Positions 1 to 8,872 of a stretch of DNA of 61,293 nt are shown piece after piece. Made by a program: the position numbers and the translations under genes. The notes under the pieces are model-generated. The model made no database searches. It saw nothing but the letters and a program-made list of their open reading frames with translations, and was not told where the DNA came from. Source of the DNA: a candidate division WOR-1 bacterium RIFOXYB2_FULL_37_13 (GTDB lineage Bacteria; Margulisbacteria; WOR-1; XYC2-FULL-46-14; XYC2-FULL-37-10); NCBI GenBank assembly GCA_001771535.1, contig MEUB01000009.1, positions 1-61,293 of the forward strand, read 5' to 3'. Each line of letters starts with the position of its first letter. Position 1 is the stretch's first letter.

Positions 1-2
1 GA

Positions 3-128
3 GATATCCCCTGGATACACTTGGATATCGCGGGGACTGCTTATCTAAGCAAAAGTTATGAGCCTTACAGCGATGGGGCGACAGGGGTTCCTTTGAGAAC
101 TATTGTTGAGTGGGTAAAAAGGTCATGA
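3..128 (+). CDS. pepA: Leucyl aminopeptidase, C-terminal end (partial)
   Basis: Only the last 41 residues are in the window; the gene begins upstream. The visible tail contains DIPWIHLDIAGTAYL and GATGVPLRTIVEW, which match the conserved end of the M17 leucyl aminopeptidase catalytic domain (the 'W.H.DIAG' and 'GATG..VR.L' segments). M17 enzymes are cytosolic, two-metal peptidases that remove N-terminal residues. The metal ligands and catalytic residues lie outside the window. The TGA stop at 126-128 overlaps the ATG of the next gene at 125, so the two are probably co-transcribed. Confidence 0.85.
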   Translation, partial: DIPWIHLDIAGTAYLSKSYEPYSDGATGVPLRTIVEWVKRS

Positions 129-1243
129 AACAAGGTTTCGAGGTCAGGAACTTCGGATACTTTCTGCTTGTTGCTTTTTTTCTTCTTCTTACTTGTTTGT
201 CAAACTTCTCAAATGCCAAACAAACTTCTAATGAAAGTTTTGTCGAGCAATTCCGCATAAAAATAATTAACACTAAAAACGGGGAAGTTTCTGTTAGTAA
301 GAATTTTGGGGAAACTTTTCAAGTTGTCGGGCATGTTGTCTATCCTGCTGGGAAGATTAACCCAAAAGGATTTACTGCGACACAGTGGATCGGGTCGTCG
401 GAAGTTGCGGCGACATCTGTAAACGCAATACATGTTAAAGTTGATGATAAGAAAGGGATTTTTTCCATTGTTCCCAAAGAATTTTTATCTTCAATTAAAA
501 ATTATAAGTCTTATCTAAATTCCAACTCCTCAATTTATACCGATATCCCCGCAAGTAAATCGATATTTGGCGGCGGGCTTGCCCCGTTTGTCGGGAATGA
601 AGTTTACATAAACGGAGAAAAGACAACAAAAGAGATAAAAGACGGAGATTTAATTATTATTGTTGTAAAAAAACCTGTTAAATGGCCGGAGAGCATTGTT
701 TTTGAAAATAAATTTGCCGGTAAAATTTTTGTAAATTATCCCGACGGAAAAAGCAATGTTGTTGGCGAAGTCTTGAGGCCTGTTCAGGGGGTGGGACGTT
801 TTGAGGGTTCTATGTATTTGAATCCTGGAAGAATTCGAGCAAATCATCCGGGTGTAATTGATATTTCAACTTCAACAGCCGGAAGGGTCGGCGGATTTCA
901 AATTATCCCAGCCGGTCACGCACAAAGCCCCGAAATGAGTTATGCAAGGATTAAAACCCAATGGATGGTTGTTTCGATGCCTTCGGTTTTTGACGGTACG
1001 CCGGAAGGGAAGCCACCATTGTTTAAATATTTCCTAAAGCCCCAATATGATTATGATGATATAAATGCAAAGGATTGGGAAAATAAATTTTTATCAAGAT
1101 TTTTGGTAGAAGTCATGATTGAGAACACTGATAAATGGCAACCAATGCCGGTTTATGGGCTTATACGCGGAGAAGAGTTGCCTGATTACGCGGACACTTT
1201 TCTGAAAAATGTCGAAAAAATTAAAATTTTATTTCCACAGTAG
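125..1243 (+). CDS. Secreted protein of unknown family
   Basis: A 372-residue protein that I do not recognise. The start is placed at the ATG at 125 because it overlaps the pepA stop by four bases (ATGA); a GTG at 110 is in frame but less likely. Residues 1-31 form a signal peptide: basic start, then a long Phe/Leu-rich core ending near SNFSNA. The mature part is rich in beta-type sequence with repeated Gly/Pro turns and no Cys pairs. It has no transmembrane segment after the signal, so it is probably periplasmic or exported. A possible match is cell-wall or copper-amine-oxidase-like beta domains, but no motif supports this. Confidence 0.6.
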   Translation: MKQGFEVRNFGYFLLVAFFLLLTCLSNFSNAKQTSNESFVEQFRIKIINTKNGEVSVSKNFGETFQVVGHVVYPAGKINPKGFTATQWIGSSEVAATSVNAIHVKVDDKKGIFSIVPKEFLSSIKNYKSYLNSNSSIYTDIPASKSIFGGGLAPFVGNEVYINGEKTTKEIKDGDLIIIVVKKPVKWPESIVFENKFAGKIFVNYPDGKSNVVGEVLRPVQGVGRFEGSMYLNPGRIRANHPGVIDISTSTAGRVGGFQIIPAGHAQSPEMSYARIKTQWMVVSMPSVFDGTPEGKPPLFKYFLKPQYDYDDINAKDWENKFLSRFLVEVMIENTDKWQPMPVYGLIRGEELPDYADTFLKNVEKIKILFPQ

Positions 1244-1269
1244 TTTTCCATTTAGGAAGGTTTGTGGTA

Positions 1270-1278
1270 TGTTATAAT
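1270..1278 (+). promoter_or_regulatory. Extended -10 promoter of ychF
   Basis: TG at 1270-1271, one base, then TATAAT at 1273-1278. No convincing -35 box is seen. The expected transcription start, about seven bases downstream, falls on the ATG at 1285, so the transcript would be leaderless. There is no Shine-Dalgarno sequence before the ATG. The same arrangement recurs across the window. Confidence 0.7.
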
Positions 1279-1284
1279 GTTTTT

Positions 1285-2364
1285 ATGGGATTTTCTCTAG
1301 GAATTGTTGGTCTTCCAAATGTTGGAAAATCGACCCTTTTTTCCGCTCTTTGCGCGAATAAAGTTGACATCCAAAACTACCCCTTTACGACAATTGACCC
1401 CAACATTGGCGTTGTTCCTGTTCCTGATGAGCGGCTGAAGTTTATCCATGAAAATTTGAAATCAAAAAAAGCTGTTGCCACAACAATTGAATTTTATGAT
1501 ATCGCGGGGCTTGTAAAAGGCGCGCATAAAGGAGAAGGGCTTGGTAACCAATTTCTTTCTCAAATAAGGAATGTCGATGCAATTGCTCATGTTGTCAGGT
1601 GTTTTGATTCGGGTCAAATTATGCATGTAAGCGGAGCGGTTGACCCGATAAAAGACATTGAAATTGTTGAAACGGAGCTTATTCTTTCCGATCTTGAACT
1701 TGTCGACCGAAAAATTAGAGTTTTAAAAATACAAGCAAAGACGGGAGATAAAAAAAATTCAGCCAAACTTACTGTTTGTGAGAAACTTTATGATCATTTA
1801 AGCCAAGGAAAACTTGCGATCCACTTTGACTTTAATTTGGATGAAGAAGAATTAAAGGCTGAATTGGCTCTTTTAACAATTAAGCCGGTTTTGTATATTG
1901 CCAATGTTGATGAGACCGGAAATGTGGATAGGGTTGCAAACATAAAAGATTTCTCAACTTTAAAAGGATTCTCTGTTGTGCCGATTTGTTCAAAACTGGA
2001 ACTTGATCTTGCTGAGATGGACGAAGCTTCCGCACGGGAGTATCGAGAAGTGTCAGGAATAAAACAGAGCGGGCTCGCTTCTTTGACCATTTCCGGCTAT
2101 GAATTGCTTGGTCTTATAACATTTTTCACATCAAACGACAAAGAAACTCATGCTTGGACAATTAGAAAAGGAACTTCCGTCCAAAGAGCCGCCGGCAAAA
2201 TTCATTCTGATATGGAGAAGAAATTTATCGCGGCCGAGGTTATTCATTTTGACGATCTTCAAAATTTCCCATCTTTAGAAGCCTTGAAAAACAAGGGACT
2301 TTTCCATCTTGAAGGCAAGGGATATATTGTTCAAAACGGCGATTTGATTTATATTAGGATTTAA
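1285..2364 (+). CDS. ychF: Redox-regulated ATPase YchF (Obg-like)
   Basis: A 359-residue member of the universal YchF/OLA1 family, a ribosome-associated P-loop NTPase of the Obg group. The G1 loop is GLPNVGKST near the N terminus. The switch region contains FYDIAGLVKGAHKGEGLGNQF and the C terminus has the TGS-like domain (TFFTSNDKETHAWTIRKGT and 'AAGKIHSDMEKKFIAAEV'). YchF proteins lack the standard NKxD specificity motif and often prefer ATP; here the equivalent region reads YIANVDE. The ATG at 1285 is chosen over an in-frame GTG at 1264 because it matches the family start and sits exactly at the predicted transcription start. Confidence 0.95.
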   Translation: MGFSLGIVGLPNVGKSTLFSALCANKVDIQNYPFTTIDPNIGVVPVPDERLKFIHENLKSKKAVATTIEFYDIAGLVKGAHKGEGLGNQFLSQIRNVDAIAHVVRCFDSGQIMHVSGAVDPIKDIEIVETELILSDLELVDRKIRVLKIQAKTGDKKNSAKLTVCEKLYDHLSQGKLAIHFDFNLDEEELKAELALLTIKPVLYIANVDETGNVDRVANIKDFSTLKGFSVVPICSKLELDLAEMDEASAREYREVSGIKQSGLASLTISGYELLGLITFFTSNDKETHAWTIRKGTSVQRAAGKIHSDMEKKFIAAEVIHFDDLQNFPSLEALKNKGLFHLEGKGYIVQNGDLIYIRI

Positions 2365-2423
2365 AAGCGTATTTTACCGTAAGCCTTTCATTTGTGATAT
2401 AATATACAAAAATAGTTGATTTT

Positions 2424-3596
2424 ATGCAAAAAGAAGCGGACAGATTATTAAAACTTCCAATATATGTATTTGCCCAGTTGGACAAACTTAAAGCAAAAGA
2501 GTATGCCAAAGGGGTTGATTTAATTGATCTTGGGATGGGAAATCCTGATATCCCGCCACCACCGGAGGTTATAGACTCTCTTGTTGAATCTTTAAAAAAT
2601 CCTGAAAATCATAGGTACCCATCGTTTGAAGGGGCGCCTGAATTTAAACAAGCTGTCTCTGATTGGTGCAAAAAACAATACAACATAAACATTGATCCCG
2701 AACATGAAGTTGTAACATTGATCGGATCCAAAGAAGGAGTTGTCCATTTTGCTTTTGCTTACATCAATCCCGGCGACATAACTCTTGTGCCTATGCCTGC
2801 GTATCCGGCTCATTTTAGAGGTACAATCCTTGCGGGCGGCGATCCTTATATATTGCCTACAACTTCACATAGGGGTTTTATGCCCGATTTAAAAATTATC
2901 GATCCTGCTATTGCGCAAAAGGCAAAGATGATGATATTAAGCTATCCTACAAATCCGACAGCCTCTTTTGCAACGAAAGAGTTTTTTAAAGAGGCAGTTG
3001 ATTTCTGCAAAAAATATGACATTATTTTAGTCCACGATTTTGCGTATGCTGAAATTTATTTTGGAGATGAAAAGCCGATCTCCATGCTTTCGATTCCTGG
3101 GGCAAAAGATATTTGCATAGAGTTTCACACGACATCCAAAACATTTGGAATGCCCGGATGGAGATGTGGGTTTGCGGTTGGCAAAAGGGAGCTTATAGAA
3201 TCCTTGCGTAAAATAAAGACCAATCTTGATTATGGTTTGTTTACGGCGGTTCAAAAAGCGGCTATTACCGCCTTGCAGTTGGGAAACGGCTACATTGATA
3301 ATGTCAGAAAGACTTATGAAAAAAGAATGCACCTTTTTGTTGACGGGATGAATTCTCTCGGATGGAATATAGAAAAAACAAAAGGAACAATGTATGTCTG
3401 GTTGCCTGTCCCTTCCGGTTTTGATTCAACAGAATTTTGTATGTATTTACTTGAAAAGACAGGAGTTGTTGTCTCTCCCGGGGTTGCTTTTGGTGATTTG
3501 GGTGAAGGGTATATAAGGGTTGCCATGGTTGCGCCGGAAGCAAGAATTATTGAAGCTGTCGACCGCATTAAAAAAGCAGGGATTTGTTTTAAGTAG
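2424..3596 (+). CDS. Class I/II aminotransferase (AlaC/DapL-like)
   Basis: A 390-residue PLP-dependent fold-type I aminotransferase. The N terminus (LPIYVFAQLDKLKAKE, then IDLGMGNPDIPPP) is like AlaC alanine transaminase and LL-diaminopimelate aminotransferase. The PLP lysine is in TTSKTFGMPGWRCGF and the cofactor-contacting segment is SYPTNPTASFATKEFF. The conserved C-terminal Arg is in EGYIRVAMVAPEARI. It probably makes alanine from pyruvate or acts in lysine/diaminopimelate synthesis; the sequence alone does not separate these. An extended -10 (TGATATAAT, 2395-2403) lies 20 bases upstream of the ATG. Confidence 0.85.
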   Translation: MQKEADRLLKLPIYVFAQLDKLKAKEYAKGVDLIDLGMGNPDIPPPPEVIDSLVESLKNPENHRYPSFEGAPEFKQAVSDWCKKQYNINIDPEHEVVTLIGSKEGVVHFAFAYINPGDITLVPMPAYPAHFRGTILAGGDPYILPTTSHRGFMPDLKIIDPAIAQKAKMMILSYPTNPTASFATKEFFKEAVDFCKKYDIILVHDFAYAEIYFGDEKPISMLSIPGAKDICIEFHTTSKTFGMPGWRCGFAVGKRELIESLRKIKTNLDYGLFTAVQKAAITALQLGNGYIDNVRKTYEKRMHLFVDGMNSLGWNIEKTKGTMYVWLPVPSGFDSTEFCMYLLEKTGVVVSPGVAFGDLGEGYIRVAMVAPEARIIEAVDRIKKAGICFK

Positions 3597-3608
3597 TTTA
3601 GAGCTAAA

Positions 3609-4616
3609 ATGAAAAATCGTTCACTAATTGCAGTAACAATGGGAGATCCCGCGGGAATCGGACCCGAAGTTTGTGTTAAGGCTCTCTCAACCCCTGAAGT
3701 TTACAACTTTACCCGCTCTTTTATCATTGGAGACCTCAAAGTTCTCCAGCACGCGATAAAAATTTCAAAACTGCCTGGAGTCGTTATAAGCCCTATAGAA
3801 AAAATATCAGATGCCAGATTTTTGCGTAACAGAATTGATGTTTTAACCGTTGGAAAGATAGACATTTCCAACCTTAAAATGGGAAAACTTTCTGCGGAGT
3901 GCGGGAAAGCTTCTATCTTGTATATTGAAGAAGCAATCAGATTGGCAAAAGCCAAAAAGGTTGATGCTATAGTAACAGCTCCCATCAACAAAGAGGCTAT
4001 CCATAAGGCAGGATATAAATTTGACGGACATACCGAAATTTTGGCCAAACATACCAACACCAAAAAGTATGCGATGCTTTTTGTTGCGGACAAGTTTTGG
4101 GTTGTACTTGCAACAACTCATCTTCCCTTAAAGCTTGTTTCAAAGAATATAACGCAGGAAAAAATATTGACCGCTATAGAGCTTGCGAGTGAAGCCTTAA
4201 AAATGGCGGGTAAAAATAAGGCTAAAATTGCGGTTGCGGGACTCAATCCTCATGCGGGCGAAGGGGGCATTTTTGGGGATGAAGAGATAAAGCATATAGC
4301 GCCTGCCGTAAAAGAGGCTCAAAGAAGAGGACTCAAAGTTTATGGGCCAATATCTCCTGACGCTGTTTTTAACCTTGCAAACGCTGGACTTTTTGACCTT
4401 GTTGTCGCAATGTACCACGATCAAGGCTTGATACCTCTAAAGCTCACCTCTTTTAACCGATCAGTAAATGTTACACTTGGACTTCCATTTGTTCGGACAT
4501 CTGTTGACCACGGGACAGGATTTGATATTGCGGGAAAAGGAGTTGCAAACCCTCAAAGCTTGATCCACGCTATCAAAGTCGCCGCCCATTTTGCACGCGC
4601 AAAACAATTAATTTAA
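3609..4616 (+). CDS. pdxA: 4-hydroxythreonine-4-phosphate dehydrogenase
   Basis: A 335-residue PdxA family enzyme, which oxidises and decarboxylates 4-phosphohydroxy-L-threonine in DXP-dependent pyridoxal phosphate synthesis. Diagnostic motifs are VTMGDPAGIGPEV at the N terminus, the metal-binding His in FDGHTEIL, MYHDQGLIPLK, and the C-terminal VDHGTGFDIAGKG. Full length for the family. It lies 12 bases after the aminotransferase and its TAA directly abuts the rsmA ATG. The same pdxA-rsmA pairing is found in enterobacteria (surA-pdxA-rsmA). Confidence 0.95.
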   Translation: MKNRSLIAVTMGDPAGIGPEVCVKALSTPEVYNFTRSFIIGDLKVLQHAIKISKLPGVVISPIEKISDARFLRNRIDVLTVGKIDISNLKMGKLSAECGKASILYIEEAIRLAKAKKVDAIVTAPINKEAIHKAGYKFDGHTEILAKHTNTKKYAMLFVADKFWVVLATTHLPLKLVSKNITQEKILTAIELASEALKMAGKNKAKIAVAGLNPHAGEGGIFGDEEIKHIAPAVKEAQRRGLKVYGPISPDAVFNLANAGLFDLVVAMYHDQGLIPLKLTSFNRSVNVTLGLPFVRTSVDHGTGFDIAGKGVANPQSLIHAIKVAAHFARAKQLI

Positions 4617-5402
4617 ATGTCATCTCTTTTAAAGATCACAAAAGAATTGCTTGCGGTTCATAATCGTCGGCCACGGAAGAGTTTAGGTCAAAATTTTTTG
4701 GTTGACCCCCAAGTTTTGGAAAGGATTGTCGATACCGCGCAATTATCTCCTGATGATATTGTCCTGGAAATTGGTACAGGGCTCGGGGTTTTAACAAATG
4801 CAATGGCCGAGAAAGTTTGCAAAGTTATCACACTTGACCCCGACCTCGAGATGCTCGGGATGGCAAAAAGCGTCCTTGGAAAACATGGAAATATAGAATT
4901 TATCCCCGAGAGTTTTTTGGAATATGATCCTTGCCTTCGAGGCTGGCCGTTCAATAAAATTGTTGCGAATGTTCCATATTACATAACAACCCCGATTATT
5001 GAGAAGATTTTATCGTGGGAGAAAAAGCCAGAGCTTGTAATTTTGACTGTTCAAAAAGAAGTTGCGGAGAGGATTGTTTCAAACCCTGGAACCAAGAAAT
5101 ACGGATCTTTTTCTGTTTTTGTGCAAAATAAGGCACAATCCAATATTGCTTCTCTTGTTTCAAGGCGGTCATTTTATCCTGCGCCCAATGTTGAATCAGC
5201 TATATTGGTCTTAAAGCCTTACGATAAGCCTCTTTATGATATAGATGAAAAAGTTGTGCGCGCGGCATTTTCTCAGAGAAGAAAAACGATAAGGAATACC
5301 CTTAAGGCTTTTAATGTAGATTTTGAAAAGAAAGGCATTGATTCATCTAGAAGAGCAGAGACCTTGTCGCTTGAAGAATTGCAAGAGCTCAGCCATAGCT
5401 AG
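4617..5402 (+). CDS. rsmA: 16S rRNA dimethyladenosine transferase
   Basis: A 261-residue RsmA/KsgA enzyme that dimethylates two adjacent adenosines near the 3' end of 16S rRNA. The SAM-binding motif I is LEIGTGLGVLT after RKSLGQNFLVD, and the catalytic NvPY motif is ANVPYYITTPI. The C-terminal helical region contains FSQRRKTIRNTL. Of normal length. The ATG follows the pdxA stop with no gap, so translation is probably coupled. Confidence 0.95.
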   Translation: MSSLLKITKELLAVHNRRPRKSLGQNFLVDPQVLERIVDTAQLSPDDIVLEIGTGLGVLTNAMAEKVCKVITLDPDLEMLGMAKSVLGKHGNIEFIPESFLEYDPCLRGWPFNKIVANVPYYITTPIIEKILSWEKKPELVILTVQKEVAERIVSNPGTKKYGSFSVFVQNKAQSNIASLVSRRSFYPAPNVESAILVLKPYDKPLYDIDEKVVRAAFSQRRKTIRNTLKAFNVDFEKKGIDSSRRAETLSLEELQELSHS

Positions 5403-5440
5403 AAAAAAACAATTTACATGATAAAATACTATTTAGAAGA

Positions 5441-6703
5441 ATGAAAACATTATTTTTAAACAGATGGTTCCAGGTATTTTTACTTGCAATTCTTATAGTA
5501 ATATTTTGGTATCCAATTTGCTCAAATGAGTTTTTTTATGACGATTGGACGTTTATCAACAAAGTTCAATCAGGTAATTTTTCTTTTGGGTCGTTATTTT
5601 TTGCAACTAATGGCCATTTTGCCCCCATATTTACAGGTCTTTTTTTTGTTATGCTTAAATTGTTTGGATTAAACATTGTCCCTTATATGTGTTTTTCCAT
5701 ATTTATGCAGATTTTAACATGTTCTCTTCTGTTTTATTTGCTGACACTCATATTCCCTCAAAATAAATATCTGCCGTTTTTGCTGGCTTTATATTTTTCC
5801 TTAAACACCGTATATTTTGAGATTTTACATTGGTTTTCGGGGCTTGGGCAGTCTTTTTCTTTTTTACCGCTTTTGCTGACCCTCATATTTTTGCATAGGG
5901 GAGTTTTGGAATCAAATAAGAAGTTTTTAGCAATATCTGTTATTACATCTTTCTTTATACCGATGCATTATTCAATGGGGTTTACGGGCATAGGTTTTAT
6001 CTTTTTATATTATTTATTTGTTTTAAATAAATACAAAGAAATTGGAGGATTTAAGCGGGGAATTATTTTTTTTCTTCCTTATGTTTTTGCATGGCTCCTG
6101 TTTTTTGTTGTTTATTTAATATTTGCTCTTCCTGTTCTTTTAAATCAACCTGATACCGCGCCTTCACTTACTTTTAATGTAAATAGCGTTCTTGCCTATA
6201 CATTATTAGGGTTTACAGGTTTGCTGGTCAAAAATCTTGGATATAGCATTTTAGTTTTTCCTTATACAACGGGGCTTGCTGTTTTACTGACATTTTTCTT
6301 TATAGTATTTTTTATGATGATGTTGCTTTATTTTTTTCTCACTCCTCAAAAAAACAGGATAGCGCTGTTTTTCAACCGTAATCTTGCAATTTTTTCTTTT
6401 ATAACCATGTTTTTTTGCTATTCTTTATTAGCTTTTGCCCGCGCTTCGCTTGGTGTTGAGGCTTTTTTAAGTTGGGGGAGATATCATTACTTTCCCATGT
6501 TTTCTTTTACAATTTTACTTGGCGCGGTTATTCCTCAAGTTATAAATATTTTTTCTAAACTGTTTGACAGAAGAAGATTTAAGATTTTTTTGGTGGTGAT
6601 TTTTATATTGTTTCTGATGACGCATTTTATTTTAATCCGCCAGAAATCAGAGTCGCCGATTCGAACTGAAGGGGCGCTTCCTGCTGCTTATCTTGTTTCC
6701 TGA
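5441..6703 (+). CDS. Multi-spanning membrane protein, GT-C glycosyltransferase-like
   Basis: A 420-residue protein with about ten hydrophobic segments. After the first segment comes NEFFYDDWTFINKV: an acidic Asp-Asp in the first external loop, typical of GT-C fold enzymes that use polyprenyl-phosphate sugars (PMT/ArnT type). This is inference from topology and the DD motif only. There is no large soluble C-terminal domain. The last residues after the final transmembrane segment (SPIRTEGALPAAYLVS) are unlike a typical ending, so the 3' end may be eroded. It faces the tautomerase gene tail to tail. A TGATAAAAT box ends at 5427, 13 bases before the ATG. Confidence 0.55.
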   Translation: MKTLFLNRWFQVFLLAILIVIFWYPICSNEFFYDDWTFINKVQSGNFSFGSLFFATNGHFAPIFTGLFFVMLKLFGLNIVPYMCFSIFMQILTCSLLFYLLTLIFPQNKYLPFLLALYFSLNTVYFEILHWFSGLGQSFSFLPLLLTLIFLHRGVLESNKKFLAISVITSFFIPMHYSMGFTGIGFIFLYYLFVLNKYKEIGGFKRGIIFFLPYVFAWLLFFVVYLIFALPVLLNQPDTAPSLTFNVNSVLAYTLLGFTGLLVKNLGYSILVFPYTTGLAVLLTFFFIVFFMMMLLYFFLTPQKNRIALFFNRNLAIFSFITMFFCYSLLAFARASLGVEAFLSWGRYHYFPMFSFTILLGAVIPQVINIFSKLFDRRRFKIFLVVIFILFLMTHFILIRQKSESPIRTEGALPAAYLVS

Positions 6704-6709
6704 TTTTTA

Positions 6710-6889
6710 TTATTCCGCCTGTTTTCCGTTAATGCCCCAATTTTCTTTTGGGATATCTTCTATGACAATTTGAACAGCTTCCGGAGGACATTTAATTGCT
6801 TCGCAGGTTGCTTTTGTCACGTTGTCAATCAGCTTCTTTTTTGTCTCTTTATCCCGTCCCTGCCACATTTGGATGTTTATTATAGGCAT
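6710..6889 (-). CDS. 4-oxalocrotonate tautomerase family protein
   Basis: A 59-residue protein encoded on the minus strand. It begins MPIINIQMWQGRDKETKKKL, with Pro2, which becomes the catalytic N-terminal proline after Met removal. It also has the GR segment and the C-terminal PKENWGINGKQAE, all characteristic of the 4-OT/DmpI/YwhB group of tautomerases. A strong GGAGGG site lies just upstream (6895-6900). A TGATATAAT box on the minus strand (near 6914-6922) serves as promoter, back to back with the promoter of the radical SAM gene. The substrate is unknown. Confidence 0.88.
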   Translation of the reverse strand: MPIINIQMWQGRDKETKKKLIDNVTKATCEAIKCPPEAVQIVIEDIPKENWGINGKQAE

Positions 6890-6950
6890 GATGACCCTCC
6901 AATTATTTAATTAAATTATATCATACAAAAAGATGCTAAAATGATTAATA

Positions 6951-8573
6951 ATGAAAGAAAAACTTGAGCAAATTTTGCCGCTTATTAGAAAGCCTGCCCA
7001 ATATATCGGCAATGAGCTGAATTCTATCCATAAAGAGTGGTCTGCCTGCAATTTGAAAATCGCAATCGGGTATCCCGATCTTTATGAGGTCGGCATGTCC
7101 AATCTTGGAATTCAAATTCTTTATCATATTCTGAACTCTCAAGCAAAAATTCTTTGTGAAAGATTTTTTGCTCCGATGATCGATATGGAAAAACTTCTTA
7201 TTGAAAAAGACCTTTCGCTCTTTTCCCTCGAATCTTTTCGCCCGTTAAAAGATTTTGACTTGATCGGATTTTCTGTGGGGCATGAGCTTACATATACAAA
7301 CTTGGTAAATATTTTGCACCTTTCAAAAATTCCAATCTATGCAAAAGATCGCGGCGAAAATGATCCGCTTATTTTTGCAGGGGGGCCGAGTGTTACATCT
7401 AATCCCATGCCAATTGAAGATTTTGTGGATTTTTTTCTGATCGGTGACGGTGAGGAGGCAATAAGGGAAATTGTTAACAGTGTGCAGTGTACAGTGTACA
7501 GAAAAGATAGACTGGAAAAACTTTCTCAAATAGAAGGAGTTTATGTCCCGTCAATTGGGAATGTTGCAAAAAAACGGATTGTGAAGAATTTAGATGCGGC
7601 ACCATATCCCACAAAGCCGATTGTCCCGTTTATCAAGACTGTCCACGATAGGGCGGTTGTCGAGATTATGCGAGGGTGTTTTAGGGGATGTAAATTTTGT
7701 TCTGCTTTTTGTGCCTACAAACCGGTGCGGGAGCGATCGCCGCAAAAGGTGATCGAACTTGCGAGAGAGATTTTAAAAAATACCGGCTACGACGAGCTCT
7801 CTTTGATTTCTCTTTCATCATCTGATTACTCACAAATTGAATATGTTGCAAAAACTTTGGCTGACGAACTTGCGAAACAAAAGGTCAATCTTGCCTTGCC
7901 GTCACTGCGGCTTGATTCTATGAGTGTAAAACTAATGAAAGAGACGCAAAGAGTTCGTTCATCGTCTGTTACTGTTGCGCCGGAAGCAGGGACTCAAAGG
8001 CTTAGAGATTTAACAAACAAGAGATTATCTGAAGATGAAATTCTAAGCGGAGTAAGCGCTGCTTTTTCGGAAGGGATTTCTAAAATAAAACTTTATTTCA
8101 TGATAGGGCTTCCGACCGAAACGGAAGAAGATTTGCAGGGGATTGTCGACCTTTCAAAAAAGATTGCTGAAGTCGGCAGACATTATACCAGCAAGGCTCA
8201 TGTTACTTCTGCGGTCTCGACATTTATCCCAAAGCCACATACCTCTTTTGAGAGAGAGAGGCAGATTTCTATAGAAGAGACAATCGATAAACAGAAATTT
8301 CTTAAACAGTATTTAAAGGGGAAAGGGCTTGAGCTCCGCTGGCATGATGCTAAGACCTCTCTTCTCGAGGGGATATTTTCGCGGGGGGACAAGAATCTCT
8401 CTTCTGTAATTGTCGAAGCGTGGAAGCTTGGGGCAAGGCTTGACGCATGGTCAGAAAATTTTAATTTTGAAACATGGGGAAAGGCATTTTGCAATTGCGG
8501 AATTGATATGGAAGAGTATATGAAAGCAAAGGAGAAGAATAAGGAGTTGGCATGGAACAAAATTATCATGTAA
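6951..8573 (+). CDS. TIGR03960-type B12-binding radical SAM protein
   Basis: A 540-residue protein with an N-terminal cobalamin-binding-like domain (IGYPDLYEVGMSNLGIQILYH, then DLIGFSVGHELTYTNLV) and a radical SAM domain. The cluster motif is CFRGCKFC in EIMRGCFRGCKFCSAFCAY, the CxxxCxxC arrangement. It ends in a segment including ICNCG-like cysteines (FCNCGIDMEEYM). The family is usually adjacent or fused to a DUF2344 (TIGR03936) protein, as here. The exact reaction is not established for the family. Residues around 180-195 carry an unusual repeat-derived stretch (SVQCTVYRKDR). A TGCTAAAAT box ends eight bases before the ATG. Confidence 0.85.
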   Translation: MKEKLEQILPLIRKPAQYIGNELNSIHKEWSACNLKIAIGYPDLYEVGMSNLGIQILYHILNSQAKILCERFFAPMIDMEKLLIEKDLSLFSLESFRPLKDFDLIGFSVGHELTYTNLVNILHLSKIPIYAKDRGENDPLIFAGGPSVTSNPMPIEDFVDFFLIGDGEEAIREIVNSVQCTVYRKDRLEKLSQIEGVYVPSIGNVAKKRIVKNLDAAPYPTKPIVPFIKTVHDRAVVEIMRGCFRGCKFCSAFCAYKPVRERSPQKVIELAREILKNTGYDELSLISLSSSDYSQIEYVAKTLADELAKQKVNLALPSLRLDSMSVKLMKETQRVRSSSVTVAPEAGTQRLRDLTNKRLSEDEILSGVSAAFSEGISKIKLYFMIGLPTETEEDLQGIVDLSKKIAEVGRHYTSKAHVTSAVSTFIPKPHTSFERERQISIEETIDKQKFLKQYLKGKGLELRWHDAKTSLLEGIFSRGDKNLSSVIVEAWKLGARLDAWSENFNFETWGKAFCNCGIDMEEYMKAKEKNKELAWNKIIM

Positions 8574-8872
8574 TAAAAATCAAATACAGCAAGGGGGATG
8601 AGATAAAATATATTTCTCACCTTGATTTAATTCGCGCCTTGGAGCGGGCGATCCGCCGTGCGGGCTTGCCGATAGCCTATTCGCAGGGATTTAATCCAAG
8701 AATGCTTATTTCTTACAAAACGCGGGCATTAAAAGTTGGCGAAACTTCGGACGAATGCGAAGCGGAGATAAAGCTTCTCGAAAATATTCCACTCCAGGAA
8801 ATTAAGAATATTATGAATACAGTACTTCCAAAAGGAATGGAGATTGCAGCAACCGATATGCTAAGCTGTTAA
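8552..8872 (+). CDS. DUF2344/TIGR03936 radical SAM-associated protein, shortened
   Basis: A 106-residue protein starting at an ATG behind AAGGAG and overlapping the radical SAM gene by 22 bases. The N-terminal half is clearly DUF2344: KYSKGDEIKYISHLDLIRAL and AYSQGFNPRMLIS. Family members usually run to roughly 190-230 residues; this one stops after LPKGMEIAATDMLSC. The missing half would lie where the minus-strand gene at 8811-9422 now is. It may be a functional minimal form or an eroded gene; the sequence does not decide this. Confidence 0.75.
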   Translation: MEQNYHVIKIKYSKGDEIKYISHLDLIRALERAIRRAGLPIAYSQGFNPRMLISYKTRALKVGETSDECEAEIKLLENIPLQEIKNIMNTVLPKGMEIAATDMLSC

